A stretch of DNA of 64,000 nt from Methylocaldum sp002005105 (GCF_051027545.1 NZ_CP194902.1:434001-498000), one strand, 5' to 3'. Positions 54,601-63,380 are shown, counted from the first letter of the stretch. The notes: generated by a model from the sequence alone, not told the origin. Numbers and translations are program-made.

Positions 54601-55150
54601 GCACGAGAACCGAAGAAACCAAGGTATCTTCAAGCACGCAGCGACCGTTTGTGCGGCCGGCAAATGATGCTGATTTGGCGGCCCAGACGAAGTCCAATAA
54701 TCCATGGTCCGCTGAACGTAGTCCATGGATTACAAATATCGGGAAATATTCCCGCAAAAGCATGAATCTCGCAGTTTGTCCCGAATATCCCTGGTGTATT
54801 TGTCGATTGCCATCGAATAATTACGTTGTATGCCTTAAGCCTTGCGGGATTTCACAGGACAGACGATTAATGTCAAATAAGACAACAGATTATGATGATG
54901 TCATGCGCATTGAATTGTGGCATTTAACCTGCTCCCCACATAATGCGGTTTGTCGCGCATTGATATCCGCCATGGGCGCCGGGATACCTACGCATTAACG
55001 ATACATTTGTTAATGCACTGATACTCGCTGCCTCTTTCCCGTGACATGCCTGTAAATTGGCATGTGTTCCCAGGTAAATTACGCTTTGCTTCCACCGTTC
55101 CCCGGTATTTTCAAATTACAGCTTGTTAGTCTCGGAATACCCCTGCTCAC
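54601..55150. other. Intergenic region without recognisable gene
   Basis: About 550 bp of lower-GC sequence contain only short frames with no coding character. It precedes a sigma-54-like promoter. I see no repeat family here. Confidence 0.5.
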
Positions 55151-55166
55151 TGGCACGGTATCTGCT
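55151..55166 (+). promoter_or_regulatory. Sigma-54-type promoter of PEP-CTERM gene
   Basis: TGGCACGGTATCTGCT has the GG-N10-GC spacing and TGGCAC -24 element; the -12 box is CTGCT instead of TTGCT. PEP-CTERM genes in many Proteobacteria are driven by sigma-54 with the PrsK/PrsR system. It would start transcription near 55178, leaving a 290-nt leader. Confidence 0.65.
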
Positions 55167-55291
55167 TTAGCAGCTTGACTTGCCCGATAAGAACGCCAGT
55201 TTTCGAGCCTTATTGTCATTGTCATTTCGGCGGTTCTTATCAGCGACGACTGGCGGTTGGGCGCATGCCTGTCCGTTGGCCCAGGATGATA

Positions 55292-55383
55292 TCGGTCTCA
55301 GGGACGAGACGCCTTCGCCACCTCCGCCGCGAGGCGGACTCGGAAAGCCGCGGGTCTTGGTATTCAAGACGGCCGGGCCGCCT
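55292..55383 (+). ncRNA. Structured 5' leader, possible divergent GEMM (c-di-GMP-I-like) element
   Basis: Three consecutive perfect hairpins are present: GTCTC/GAGAC (55295-55310), TCCGCC-GCGA-GGCGGA (55323-55338, GNRA loop) and GTCTTG/CAAGAC (55354-55370). GGAAAGCCGCGGGTCTTG ... CAAGACGGCCGGGCCGCC resembles the 3' half of c-di-GMP-I riboswitches, and the GNRA-capped stem fits P2. The 5' half and the GACGC segment do not fit well, so assignment is tentative. Confidence 0.35.
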
Positions 55384-55467
55384 CTCCTGTGAGAGTTATT
55401 CAAGGGCTATGGATTTCTCGAGCCTGCCGCACAACCTCTCGATGTTTCAAATCACAGGAAAAAATCC

Positions 55468-56304
55468 ATGCAAAAATTTGGGGTCAAGAAAATGCAGATC
55501 CGACAGACCATTCTCGCAGCGGCTGCCCTGATCATGGCCAATTCGGCCGATGCCGGTGTGTTGCACGGGGGAACTTTCAGCGTTACCTATGACAACCCGA
55601 ACAACCTGTTGGAAGGACTAACCATCGGTCCTGGCGGGTTAACCGAATATTATGTCGCGAACTTCTTTCCCAAGGCGGTGGCCGATACTTACTCGACCAT
55701 TGCGGATATCATAACGGTGCCCACCAACACCTACCCCGCGCCGTCAACGCTCGAATACGTCGTCAATCCCGCCGATCTGACCGGCACCGGAATTCCAACG
55801 GGCGCCGGCGGCCGCGCCAACAAGCCCACCACGTTGACCTGGGACGCCAGTCAGGATGCTTTGGTCGACTCGTCCGCCTTTATCGCCAACGGCCAGATCG
55901 GGTTGAACGGTGTCGTGATGACCCGTGGCAGTTTCACGGGTACATTGACGTCCGGAGATTACACCTTCGAATACAACGCGAATCGAAATGACGGCGTCAA
56001 CAGCGGCTGGACCTTGTGGAACAACACGAGCTTCAGAACGTCCACTTACGATGCCCGCAACATCAGCGTTACCACCAATGGCGATGAATTGCTCATGACC
56101 GGGGAACTCTGGTGGTCACCCAATATGACCGCTTTCCTGTTCGGCGGCGACGGCTCGAACTCCGCCGGTAAAGCCGCTACCTTCACTCTGGTTTCGCCTG
56201 CCGTGGTTCCGGTGCCGGCAGCGGTCTGGCTGTTCGGCAGCGGCTTGTTAAGCCTGCTGGCCGGCGCCCGCCGAAAGTCGGTCCAGGCGGCTTTATCCGC
56301 TTGA
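55468..56304 (+). CDS. PEP-CTERM (VPLPA-type) exported surface protein
   Basis: This 278-residue secreted protein has an N-terminal signal peptide (QTILAAAALIMANSADAG) and a C-terminal sorting signal VVPVPAAVWLFGSGLLSLLA followed by GARRK. That is the VPxPAAxWLFGSGL form recognised by an exosortase and usually linked to extracellular polysaccharide or biofilm. The body is Thr/Asn-rich beta sequence of unknown function. AGGA lies nine bases before ATG 55468. A sigma-54 promoter and structured leader lie upstream. The body resembles the next gene (KPTTLTWD / KPTTLTFD, SGDYTFEYNANR / SGDYTLEFDAAN), so the two are paralogues. Confidence 0.88.
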   Translation: MQKFGVKKMQIRQTILAAAALIMANSADAGVLHGGTFSVTYDNPNNLLEGLTIGPGGLTEYYVANFFPKAVADTYSTIADIITVPTNTYPAPSTLEYVVNPADLTGTGIPTGAGGRANKPTTLTWDASQDALVDSSAFIANGQIGLNGVVMTRGSFTGTLTSGDYTFEYNANRNDGVNSGWTLWNNTSFRTSTYDARNISVTTNGDELLMTGELWWSPNMTAFLFGGDGSNSAGKAATFTLVSPAVVPVPAAVWLFGSGLLSLLAGARRKSVQAALSA

Positions 56305-56360
56305 TCGCCGAATAGAGGCCGTCGACCCGGGCTGCCGAGCCGCCCGGGGGCCGTTTATCG

Positions 56361-56390
56361 CGTTTATCCGGCCAATCGGCCGGATAAACG
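56361..56390. terminator. Perfect 13-bp hairpin between PEP-CTERM genes
   Basis: CGTTTATCCGGCC pairs with GGCCGGATAAACG across AATC. It is strong enough to stall or stabilise transcript ends, but no T-run follows. Confidence 0.5.
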
Positions 56391-56423
56391 CTCCCACCTT
56401 CGACCTGTTACGGACTTATCCTC

Positions 56424-57227
56424 ATGACTACACGCCACCGACTCTCGCGATTCGGCAAAACTCTTGCACCCTGTTTGACATTTCTAGCCGCATGGTTGGC
56501 ATTCCTTCCGGCAACGGCGACCGCCGCCACCGTTTCCGGCGGCGCATTGATCATGAACCTGGACCGGGATGCGCTGGCCGCCGCCGTCTCCTTGGACGCG
56601 ACCGATGCGCCTTCCATATATCTGGAGGAATTTTTCGATGCACAAGCCGCGGCGGTGCGCAACAACGCGCAAATTTTGGAAGATCATATTGTGCCGGGCG
56701 TCGGCGAAATCCCGGCCACGGGTCTCGAATTCGCCGTCAACGGCGCTACCGTCGACGTCCCGGTCGGCCGGAGAACCAAGCCGACCACGTTGACGTTCGA
56801 TCCGGGCGATTTCGCGGGCAGCGTCACCGGCGCGATCGGTCTTGGCGGCGTCAGCCGTTTCCGGATCGATACCGGATCGCCGAGCAACCGCATCGTCTCC
56901 GGAGACTACACGTTGGAATTCGATGCGGCCAACATCGATGCCGATACCGGCCAATCGGGCTGGACGCTCTATAACCATTATTCTTTCCGATCGGAATCCT
57001 TCAACTTGTTCAACGTGGCGATGGGGCTCGACCCGAATTCGTTCACCCTGTCGGGCGAACTCGGGGTCGGGCCGGGATGGGAGCATTTTGGCGGCACCGT
57101 GGGCGCGATCGTCGGCGATTTCAGTTTTCAAACCACCGTGGTACCGGTTCCGGCCGCGGTGTGGCTGTTCGTATCGGGTCTCGCCGGATTCGGCCTGTTC
57201 GGCAGATCCCGGAGTTACCGCGCATGA
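56424..57227 (+). CDS. PEP-CTERM (VPLPA-type) exported surface protein, paralogue
   Basis: This 267-residue protein has a signal peptide (CLTFLAAWLAFLPATATAAT) and the sorting signal VVPVPAAVWLFVSGLAGFGL with a basic RSRSYRA tail. It shares segments with the preceding gene (RTKPTTLTFDPGDFAGSVTG, ESFNLFNVAMG), so it arose by duplication. Its stop overlaps the next start (ATGA), giving a coupled pair with the beta-propeller protein. Confidence 0.86.
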   Translation: MTTRHRLSRFGKTLAPCLTFLAAWLAFLPATATAATVSGGALIMNLDRDALAAAVSLDATDAPSIYLEEFFDAQAAAVRNNAQILEDHIVPGVGEIPATGLEFAVNGATVDVPVGRRTKPTTLTFDPGDFAGSVTGAIGLGGVSRFRIDTGSPSNRIVSGDYTLEFDAANIDADTGQSGWTLYNHYSFRSESFNLFNVAMGLDPNSFTLSGELGVGPGWEHFGGTVGAIVGDFSFQTTVVPVPAAVWLFVSGLAGFGLFGRSRSYRA

Positions 57228-58897
57228 TACGGTCCGGTTTACGCAATCCACATCCGGGACGGCATGCCGCGGTGTGGTCCGGATGGATACTGGCGTTCGC
57301 ATGCGCCGACGCCGCAGCGACGCATTCCGCTTTTGGTCCTTACATCAGCATCCAGGTCAACGTCGACGCGGCCGGTCAAAACATTACCGGCGATGCGGCC
57401 AACGAGCCCACCATGGCCATCAATCCGCTGGACCCCGGCAACATCGTCATCGCCTGGCGTCAGTTCGACTCCGTGCAGTCCTCCTTTCGCCAAGGCGGCT
57501 GGGCGCATAGCCAGGATGGCGGTTCCAGCTGGACCTTTCCGGGATCGTTGACGCCGGGACAAGGCCGAAGCAATCCGGTCATCGATGTGGATGCTCAGGG
57601 GAACTTTTACTTTCAGAGTCTGCGTTTCGACGAGCAAGGCATCTATATCGAAGACATTCAAGTCATCAAGTCGACCGACGGCGGGCGCAGTTGGCAAGAA
57701 CCGGTATTCGCCCACGGACGAGGCGGCGACAAAGGCCAGCTCGCGGTAGACCGTAGCGGCGGAATCGGCGATGGCCATGTCTACGTCAACTGGCGCGAAA
57801 CCGGCGATGACTACTGTTTCACCCGTTCCATCGACGGCGGAGCGAGCTTCGAACTACCGGTGGGGATTCCCGGTAACCCGAGTTTCGGCACCATGGCGGT
57901 GGGGCCGGAAGGCGAGTTGTATATCGCCGGACGGCTCGAACCCAGTGAATGGGACGAAGAGACCCAGAATCGAAACCACTACCAGCACATTTTCTCGAAG
58001 TCCTTGGACGCGCGAGATCCGGATTCGACACCCACCTTTACGACGCAGATCCTGGATATCGGCGGTCCCGCGCCTTTATTCAATTTTCGAAACAATCCGA
58101 ATCGGTACGGTCCCATAGGCGACGTTCAAGTCGACGTCGACCGATCCAACGGGCCGTTGCGCGGCAAGGTCTATGTGCTGGCGACGGTGGATCCGCCCGG
58201 CGAAGACAATCTGGACATCAAATTCGTCCGAAGCAGCGACGGCGGCGAGACCTGGTCGGCGCCGATCAGGGTCAACGACGACGAACCCAATAAAGATTCG
58301 TGGCAATGGTTCGGCATGATGGGGGTAGCTCCGAACTCGCGCATCGATGCCGTTTGGTACGACACGCGCGATAGCGGCAGCTATAACGTCTCGCGGTTGT
58401 ATTACGCGTATTCATGGGACGGCGGCGCAACGTGGAGCAAAAACGTTCCGGTCAGCCAGCCTTTCGATACCACGATCGGCTATCCGCACGCTTCCCAAAA
58501 GATGGGGGACTATTCGACCCTGGTTTCCAGGAGGGACGGCGCAAGCGTTGCCTATACCGCAACCTTCAACGGCGAGCAGGACGTGTACTATCTGAACGTG
58601 TTTCCGGACTGCAACGAAAACGGCGTGTCGGACGTTCTGGATATCGAACAAGGCCGGGCCGGTGACGCCGATGCCGATCATATTCCCGATTCGTGCGAAA
58701 CGACCCCGCTGGCCGGCGATCTGGACGGCGACGGGGATATCGATCGCCTGGATATCGACCTGATCCTCGCCGTGCGGAATCAATCCGCGTCCGGTCCGGA
58801 CGATCCCCGCGATATCGACAAGAACGGTACGATCGACGCGCTCGATGCCCGCAAGCTGACCTTGTCGTGTACCCGTCCTCGGTGCGCAGCCGAGTGA
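57224..58897 (+). CDS. Secreted BNR/sialidase-like beta-propeller with C-terminal dockerin-like domain
   Basis: The 557-residue exported protein has a signal peptide ending near FACADAAATHS. Asp-box (BNR) repeats follow: SQDGGSSWTF, STDGGRSWQE, SIDGGASFEL, SSDGGETWSA and SWDGGATWSK, forming a propeller. The C-terminus has Ca-binding segments: CNENGVSDVLDIEQGRAGDA, then a dockerin-like pair DLDGDGDIDRLDIDLIL and DIDKNGTIDALDARKLTL. Sialidase catalytic residues could not be confirmed, so enzyme activity is uncertain. It is translationally coupled to the PEP-CTERM gene before it, and a cohesin-like PEP-CTERM protein follows. Confidence 0.82.
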   Translation: MIRSGLRNPHPGRHAAVWSGWILAFACADAAATHSAFGPYISIQVNVDAAGQNITGDAANEPTMAINPLDPGNIVIAWRQFDSVQSSFRQGGWAHSQDGGSSWTFPGSLTPGQGRSNPVIDVDAQGNFYFQSLRFDEQGIYIEDIQVIKSTDGGRSWQEPVFAHGRGGDKGQLAVDRSGGIGDGHVYVNWRETGDDYCFTRSIDGGASFELPVGIPGNPSFGTMAVGPEGELYIAGRLEPSEWDEETQNRNHYQHIFSKSLDARDPDSTPTFTTQILDIGGPAPLFNFRNNPNRYGPIGDVQVDVDRSNGPLRGKVYVLATVDPPGEDNLDIKFVRSSDGGETWSAPIRVNDDEPNKDSWQWFGMMGVAPNSRIDAVWYDTRDSGSYNVSRLYYAYSWDGGATWSKNVPVSQPFDTTIGYPHASQKMGDYSTLVSRRDGASVAYTATFNGEQDVYYLNVFPDCNENGVSDVLDIEQGRAGDADADHIPDSCETTPLAGDLDGDGDIDRLDIDLILAVRNQSASGPDDPRDIDKNGTIDALDARKLTLSCTRPRCAAE

Positions 58898-59064
58898 GGC
58901 ATGGATACCTCGCCCTATCCATCGACGGAAACTCGGAAAACCCGGTTTCTGCCCATGGTTCGCGTCGTCGACGAGCGATCGTTCGTCCTGAACTTGGCCA
59001 AGAACCGGATCGGAGTTTCCCGAAATCTTTCCCTCAAGGAACTCGTTAACAGGAAACTATCAAG

Positions 59065-59655
59065 ATGCTCGACCGTTACTGTAAGCCTTTAATAGCTGCG
59101 CTGTTGCTGTCCGCATCGGGACTCGCCGAGTCCGCGATCACACTGGGGGTCATGCCGGTGGGCCGAACCGGGTGGTCGGTCGCGGTCGGCATCACGATAT
59201 CCGGACTAGGCGCCGGCGAAGCGCCCTCGCTAGGCAGCTACGATCTGGATCTCAATTTCGATAGCAGCCATTTGGAATATGTCGGTACCAGTTTCGGCGA
59301 TCCGGTGCTAGGGGACGAACTGGATGTTCTCGATTTCGGGGCAAACGTCACTTCGGTCGGGTCAAGCGGTAGCGGGGTGCTGAACCTGTTCGAACTGTCC
59401 TTTGATTCGCCGGAGGACTTGAATACCCTGCAGGCCGACAGTTTTACCCTGGCGGTAGTTAATTTTAATTTCCGGCAAGCCGGCAGCAGCCCATTGAGAC
59501 TGGCCGTCAACGCACTCGGCGACGCGGACGGAAATGCGTTGGCGGCCAGTGTCTCGTCCACGACGGTTTCCCCGGTTCCGCTGCCTTCCGCGTTCTGGCT
59601 GATGGCCACCGGTTTGGCCGCGGTTTTTCGCGGCCGGGCGCGTACAACGAATTGA
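59065..59655 (+). CDS. Cohesin-like PEP-CTERM surface protein
   Basis: This 196-residue exported protein has signal peptide LIAALLLSASGLAESA. The body has a cohesin-type beta-sandwich outline: WSVAVGITISGLGAGEAPSL, then GSYDLDLNFDSSHLEYVGTS and FGDPVLGDELDV. The sorting signal is VPLPSAFWLMATGLAAVFRG with a basic end. Cohesins bind dockerins, and the gene just upstream encodes a dockerin-like domain, so the pair may assemble on the surface (inference). The 167-bp gap before it holds nothing recognisable. Confidence 0.78.
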   Translation: MLDRYCKPLIAALLLSASGLAESAITLGVMPVGRTGWSVAVGITISGLGAGEAPSLGSYDLDLNFDSSHLEYVGTSFGDPVLGDELDVLDFGANVTSVGSSGSGVLNLFELSFDSPEDLNTLQADSFTLAVVNFNFRQAGSSPLRLAVNALGDADGNALAASVSSTTVSPVPLPSAFWLMATGLAAVFRGRARTTN

Positions 59656-59685
59656 TCGGCTCTCAGCACCGAAGATAGGTGTTTA

Positions 59686-59822
59686 TTAACCCGGCCTATA
59701 AATATAGGTCGGGTTAATCCGGGGCAGGGATGCCCCGGCGCGGCGACAAGCCGCGTGAGCCCAGGCCGGGCGTGTACCGGCTTGGGCGGCGGCCCGAAAT
59801 ACCAGGAGGGTATTTACGGGCC
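59686..59822. other. Run of five contiguous hairpins downstream of the PEP-CTERM genes
   Basis: The hairpins are TTAACCCGGCCTATA with its near-complement (59686-59717); CCGGGGC/GCCCCGG (59719-59738); CGCGGC/GCCGCG (59739-59755); GCCCAGGCCGG/CCGGCTTGGGC (59759-59787); and GGCCCG-AAATACC with GGTATTT-A-CGGGCC (59791-59822). Gaps between them are 0-3 nt. The first may end the cohesin-like transcript; the rest look like a structured RNA or stacked repeats. 59823-60215 shows more GC-rich palindromes and no gene. Confidence 0.6.
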
Positions 59823-60215
59823 TGATCAATAAAGGACCGCACGGTTTGTTTCCGAGCCAGCCGGGCAACCCTGAATCTGCGCGCCCGCCGGTAGCCGAAT
59901 CGGCACCGGGCGTCACAGTTGGACCTGGAGAGCAGGCTGGACAAGAACTACCGGGAACCCGGCTCCGGAGCGGATGCGCGGGGCATGAATCCCGTAGCCG
60001 GCGTGCGCCTGGAACTATGAACGGCCGGCCTGACGGCGAGAACGCCGGAATTCCCCACCCAAAGGCGGATAGGAAAATCCGGCATCCTCGCAACCGGTTT
60101 CGCCGGAAGCGCATCCGCAGCCCGCGAGATTGTTTCCCCGTACGATTTCTCGGCGACGCTCCGCCATACCGAGTTCGCTCGGCTCACGCCGGAGAAACGA
60201 ATAGCAGGGCTATGG

Positions 60216-61019
60216 TCACCAGCCGAGCTGCAGCTCGGGCGGATGTCCGGCGTCCATCAGGGACGCGCCGCCGTCGGCGAAGAGTACCTGGCCGGTAATC
60301 CAGCCGGCATCCTCCGAGCAGAGAAGGGCCACGGCATTGCCGATGTCGGCCGGCGTGCCGAGCCGGCCCATGGGAGTCCAGCCGCGGGTATGCCAGCGCC
60401 GGATGGCGCCCTGTGCCGGTTCGGGCAGGCTGTTCAGCACGCTGTCCTCGATCCAGCCGGGACTGACCGCATTCACCGTGATGCCTCGCTTGGCCAAAGC
60501 CACGGCAAAGTAGCGGACGAGCGACTCCAGCGCCGCCTTGGCCGAACCCATGGCAACCCAGGGTTGCAGGCTCCCTGTGCGGCCACCGGGCGAGTGGGTT
60601 ATGGCGACGATTCGGCCGCCGTCGCGCATGAGCTGCACTGCCTGCCGCACTGCGACGAGAAAGGCTTTGACCTGGGAATCGAAGGCCGAATCCCACTGTA
60701 CGGGAGTGATTTCGAGGGGCGGATAGAAGAATTCGGCGGCTTCGGGCCGGGCGTTGGCTACAAATATGTCGAGCCCCTCGAATCGCTCGCCGACTTCATC
60801 GAACATCCGGGCGATTTCGGCCGGGTTCGAAATGTCCGCCTGGACGATGAATCCGTCCGCGCCGCGCCGGCGCACTTCGGCCAGGGTGTCGTCGGCAGCC
60901 TCCCGGTTGCGGTAATAATGAATGGCGACATCGGCGCCCTGAGCGGCGAGTTTGAGAGCGATACCCTTCCCGATGCCACGGGAACTGCCCGTAATCAGGG
61001 CTTTTTTGCGATAAGACAT
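60216..61019 (-). CDS. SDR family oxidoreductase, FabL-like with atypical active site
   Basis: This 267-residue short-chain dehydrogenase has cofactor motif ALITGSSRGIGKGIALKLA and a C-terminal GQVLFADGGASLMD. In the active-site region, QPWVAMGSAKAALESLVRYF, Lys161 is present but Met occupies the usual YxxxK Tyr position. Trp154 occupies the FabL/FabI-type Tyr position seven residues before Lys. It resembles enoyl-ACP reductase FabL, but catalysis must differ. The divergent LysR gene (119 bp away) probably controls it. Confidence 0.85.
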   Translation of the reverse strand: MSYRKKALITGSSRGIGKGIALKLAAQGADVAIHYYRNREAADDTLAEVRRRGADGFIVQADISNPAEIARMFDEVGERFEGLDIFVANARPEAAEFFYPPLEITPVQWDSAFDSQVKAFLVAVRQAVQLMRDGGRIVAITHSPGGRTGSLQPWVAMGSAKAALESLVRYFAVALAKRGITVNAVSPGWIEDSVLNSLPEPAQGAIRRWHTRGWTPMGRLGTPADIGNAVALLCSEDAGWITGQVLFADGGASLMDAGHPPELQLGW

Positions 61020-61050
61020 GGTGACCTCCGAACGATAGAGACTGCGGGTC

Positions 61051-61073
61051 GCTCTAAAAGCACTGTTTAGAGC
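61051..61073. promoter_or_regulatory. LysR-type operator dyad
   Basis: GCTCTAAA and TTTAGAGC are perfect 8-bp arms separated by AGCACTG, containing a T-N11-A core. The dyad lies between the divergent SDR and LysR genes. A related half-site CTCTTAGAGC follows at 61073-61083. Confidence 0.65.
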
Positions 61074-61138
61074 TCTTAGAGCTTTCCGCCGCGGTTTGAA
61101 TTCTGAGGATCGTTTTTCTATTATTCAAATCGATTGTT

Positions 61139-62107
61139 ATGATTGAAAACATCAACGAAATCGATTTTAGAAAGGCGGACCTGAACCTGCTGCCGGTATT
61201 CAGCGCTCTCCTGAAGGAACGGAGCGTGACGCGGGCGGCCGGCCGCCTATATCTCGGCCAGCCTGCGGTGAGCGCGGCGCTGATGAGACTACGGGAAATG
61301 TTCAAGGACGAGCTTTTCCTGAGAACGGCGAAAGGCATGGAGCCGACTGCCAGGGCCTTGGAACTTGCGGAACAGCTCGGTCCGGCGCTCGAAATCATCC
61401 ATCGGGAAATGTACGGGACTCCGCGCTTCGATCCGGCCACCGCCGAGCGCAGCTTCCGCCTCGGCATGCCGGATAGCATCGAGGTGGCGCTCTCCCCGAG
61501 CCTGATCGAGCGCATCCAGCGCGAGGCGCCCGGTGTGCGTGTCGCGATCCGTCTCGCGGGGCATGAACAGGGAGCGAAACTACTGGACAACCAGGAAATA
61601 GACCTCGGCGTCTCGCGATTCACGGACGTGGCGAGCTGGCACCGCCAGGAGAACCTTTACCGGGAAGGCTATGTGTGCCTGTTCGACGGCGCGCGGCTGG
61701 GCATACCCTCGCCCATCGGCCTGGAAGACTATCTCGCCCTGCCCCATCTCCTGATGTCCTTCTCCGGAGGCTTCGAAGGCGTCGTGGACGAAGCGCTCGC
61801 GCGCCGAAATTTGCGACGGCGGGTTTTACTTTCAACCACGCGCTTCTCCGCCCTGCCCTTCATCCTCAAGGAGGCCGACGCCATCGCCACCCTGCCGGCG
61901 TCCATGGCGCGGCGCTGCGCAGAAGCGTTCAAGCTCACCCTGAGCCCCGCGCCGATCGAGATCGAGACCTTCACGGTTTCGATGCTCTGGCACGCCCGCC
62001 ACGACCGGGACCCCGGCCACATCTGGCTGCGCGAGGCGGTGAAAAGCATCGTGCGGGTCGAGGCGAATCCGTCGATAGACGACACCCATCGAGTTCAGGG
62101 CACGTAA
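61139..62107 (+). CDS. LysR family transcriptional regulator
   Basis: This 322-residue regulator has the N-terminal winged helix-turn-helix: FRKADLNLLPVFSALLKERS, then VTRAAGRLYLGQPAVSAALM and RLREMFKDELFLRTAKGMEP. The effector domain has DLGVSRFTDVASWHRQENLY. The N-terminus resembles NodD/NahR-like members (DLNLLPVF). It is divergent from the SDR gene with a dyad between, so the SDR is its likely target and the SDR substrate or product its likely effector. Confidence 0.92.
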   Translation: MIENINEIDFRKADLNLLPVFSALLKERSVTRAAGRLYLGQPAVSAALMRLREMFKDELFLRTAKGMEPTARALELAEQLGPALEIIHREMYGTPRFDPATAERSFRLGMPDSIEVALSPSLIERIQREAPGVRVAIRLAGHEQGAKLLDNQEIDLGVSRFTDVASWHRQENLYREGYVCLFDGARLGIPSPIGLEDYLALPHLLMSFSGGFEGVVDEALARRNLRRRVLLSTTRFSALPFILKEADAIATLPASMARRCAEAFKLTLSPAPIEIETFTVSMLWHARHDRDPGHIWLREAVKSIVRVEANPSIDDTHRVQGT

Positions 62108-62184
62108 AGCCGGTTTGAGAGCCAACACCGACGCTCCCCTATGCAGTGAATAGATATTGTTGGTTTTTACCCAGGAGAAAACCC

Positions 62185-62712
62185 ATGCGGACCGAATTCG
62201 AGCATGGCGTGATCCGCGATTGGTCGGAGCACGACAAGGCCGATCTCGTGGCGCTCGCCAATAATCGCAAGATATGGCGGAATCTGACCGACCGATTCCC
62301 CCATCCCTACACGGAAAGAGACGCGAACTGGTGGATAGCTCATGTCGCCGGGATGCCCGTCCGCACCTCATGGGCCATCGAAGTGGACAGCCGCGCCATC
62401 GGCGGAATCGGCATCGACCCGCGGGAGGGCATTTATGCCAAATCCGCCGAATTCGGCTATTGGCTCGGCGAGCCGTATTGGGGACGGGGGATTGCTACGG
62501 CCGCGGCCCGCGCGCTCGTGCCGGAAATTATGTCGCGATTCGGCCTGATTCGCCTGGAAGCCCGCGTGTTTGCGTGGAATCCGGCCTCCATGCGGGTGCT
62601 GGAGAAAGCCGAGTTCAAACGGGAAGGGGTAATGCGGCGTGCCGCCTTCAAGGACGGCGTCCTTATCGACCAGGTCCTCTACGCCTATGTCGAGGAAAAC
62701 ATCGACGTATAA
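62185..62712 (+). CDS. GNAT family N-acetyltransferase (RimJ/RimL type)
   Basis: This 175-residue acetyltransferase contains WAIEVDSRAIGGIGIDPREG, FGYWLGEPYWGRGIATAAAR (acetyl-CoA pyrophosphate loop, GRGIAT) and RVFAWNPASMRVLEKAEFKR, the RimJ/RimL pattern. Substrates may be small amines or protein N-termini. AGGAGAAAACCC precedes the ATG at 62185. It is co-directional with the membrane-protein gene that follows. Confidence 0.9.
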   Translation: MRTEFEHGVIRDWSEHDKADLVALANNRKIWRNLTDRFPHPYTERDANWWIAHVAGMPVRTSWAIEVDSRAIGGIGIDPREGIYAKSAEFGYWLGEPYWGRGIATAAARALVPEIMSRFGLIRLEARVFAWNPASMRVLEKAEFKREGVMRRAAFKDGVLIDQVLYAYVEENIDV

Positions 62713-62744
62713 TCGGCCTGCCGTTTCCTTCTCCCGAATCCATC

Positions 62745-63176
62745 ATGCTCAAACCGAACCAAGACATGAACCTGAACCCAAGACGTCTTCTTCTCGCGAC
62801 CGCCGCCATCTTCGTATTCGCATTGCTCTGGAACGGTCTGGTCCACATGGTGATTCTCCGCGACGCCGATGCCGCGTTGGCCGGTATCGCCAGGCCGGAG
62901 GCGGAAAGGAGCTTGTGGCTGTCGCTGCTGCTCACGGCCGGCATCGCATTGCTCTTCGTCCTGAGCTACATTCGCTGCGCACGGAACGGCGGCATCAAGG
63001 AAGGGCTGGTTCACGGCCTGTCCTTCGCCGTTCTCGCCGGACTCTTGGTGGATCTCAATCAATACCTGCTGTACCCCATTCCGGGAAGCCTGGCGGCACA
63101 ATGGTTTCTGTTCGGCGTGGTCGAGTTCGCCGTTTATGGGATTCTGGCCGGCTGGCTTTACCCGAAAACATCGTAG
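62745..63176 (+). CDS. Four-helix membrane protein of unknown function
   Basis: This 143-residue protein has four hydrophobic helices: LLLATAAIFVFALLWNGLVH, LWLSLLLTAGIALLFVLSYI, GLVHGLSFAVLAGLLVDLNQ and FLFGVVEFAVYGILAGWLYP. GLVHGLSFAVLAGLL hints at the DUF1761-like group of small membrane proteins, but I am not sure. An alternative start is ATG 62766. The gap 63177-63636 that follows has only repeats. Confidence 0.7.
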   Translation: MLKPNQDMNLNPRRLLLATAAIFVFALLWNGLVHMVILRDADAALAGIARPEAERSLWLSLLLTAGIALLFVLSYIRCARNGGIKEGLVHGLSFAVLAGLLVDLNQYLLYPIPGSLAAQWFLFGVVEFAVYGILAGWLYPKTS

Positions 63177-63380
63177 GCTGCCCACGGGTTTCCTCACTTC
63201 CGAAGCGTCTGGCCGCCAGCTCCAGCTTCATGGGTATACAAATCACCCCTGAAACGTCGACCGCTGCGGATTGCCCATTCATCCATCGATTCGAGCAAAC
63301 GGCCCGCCGCCTCTTCGGACAGCTCATGCGCGATGAACCTGCCGGTAAGAGCATTTTCATACCTACTGTACGGGAACTCG

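Noticed and set aside
54651..54998. 115-codon frame in the gap before the PEP-CTERM genes
   Set aside because: No ribosome-binding site, no domain and codon use unlike neighbours; probably chance in lower-GC sequence.
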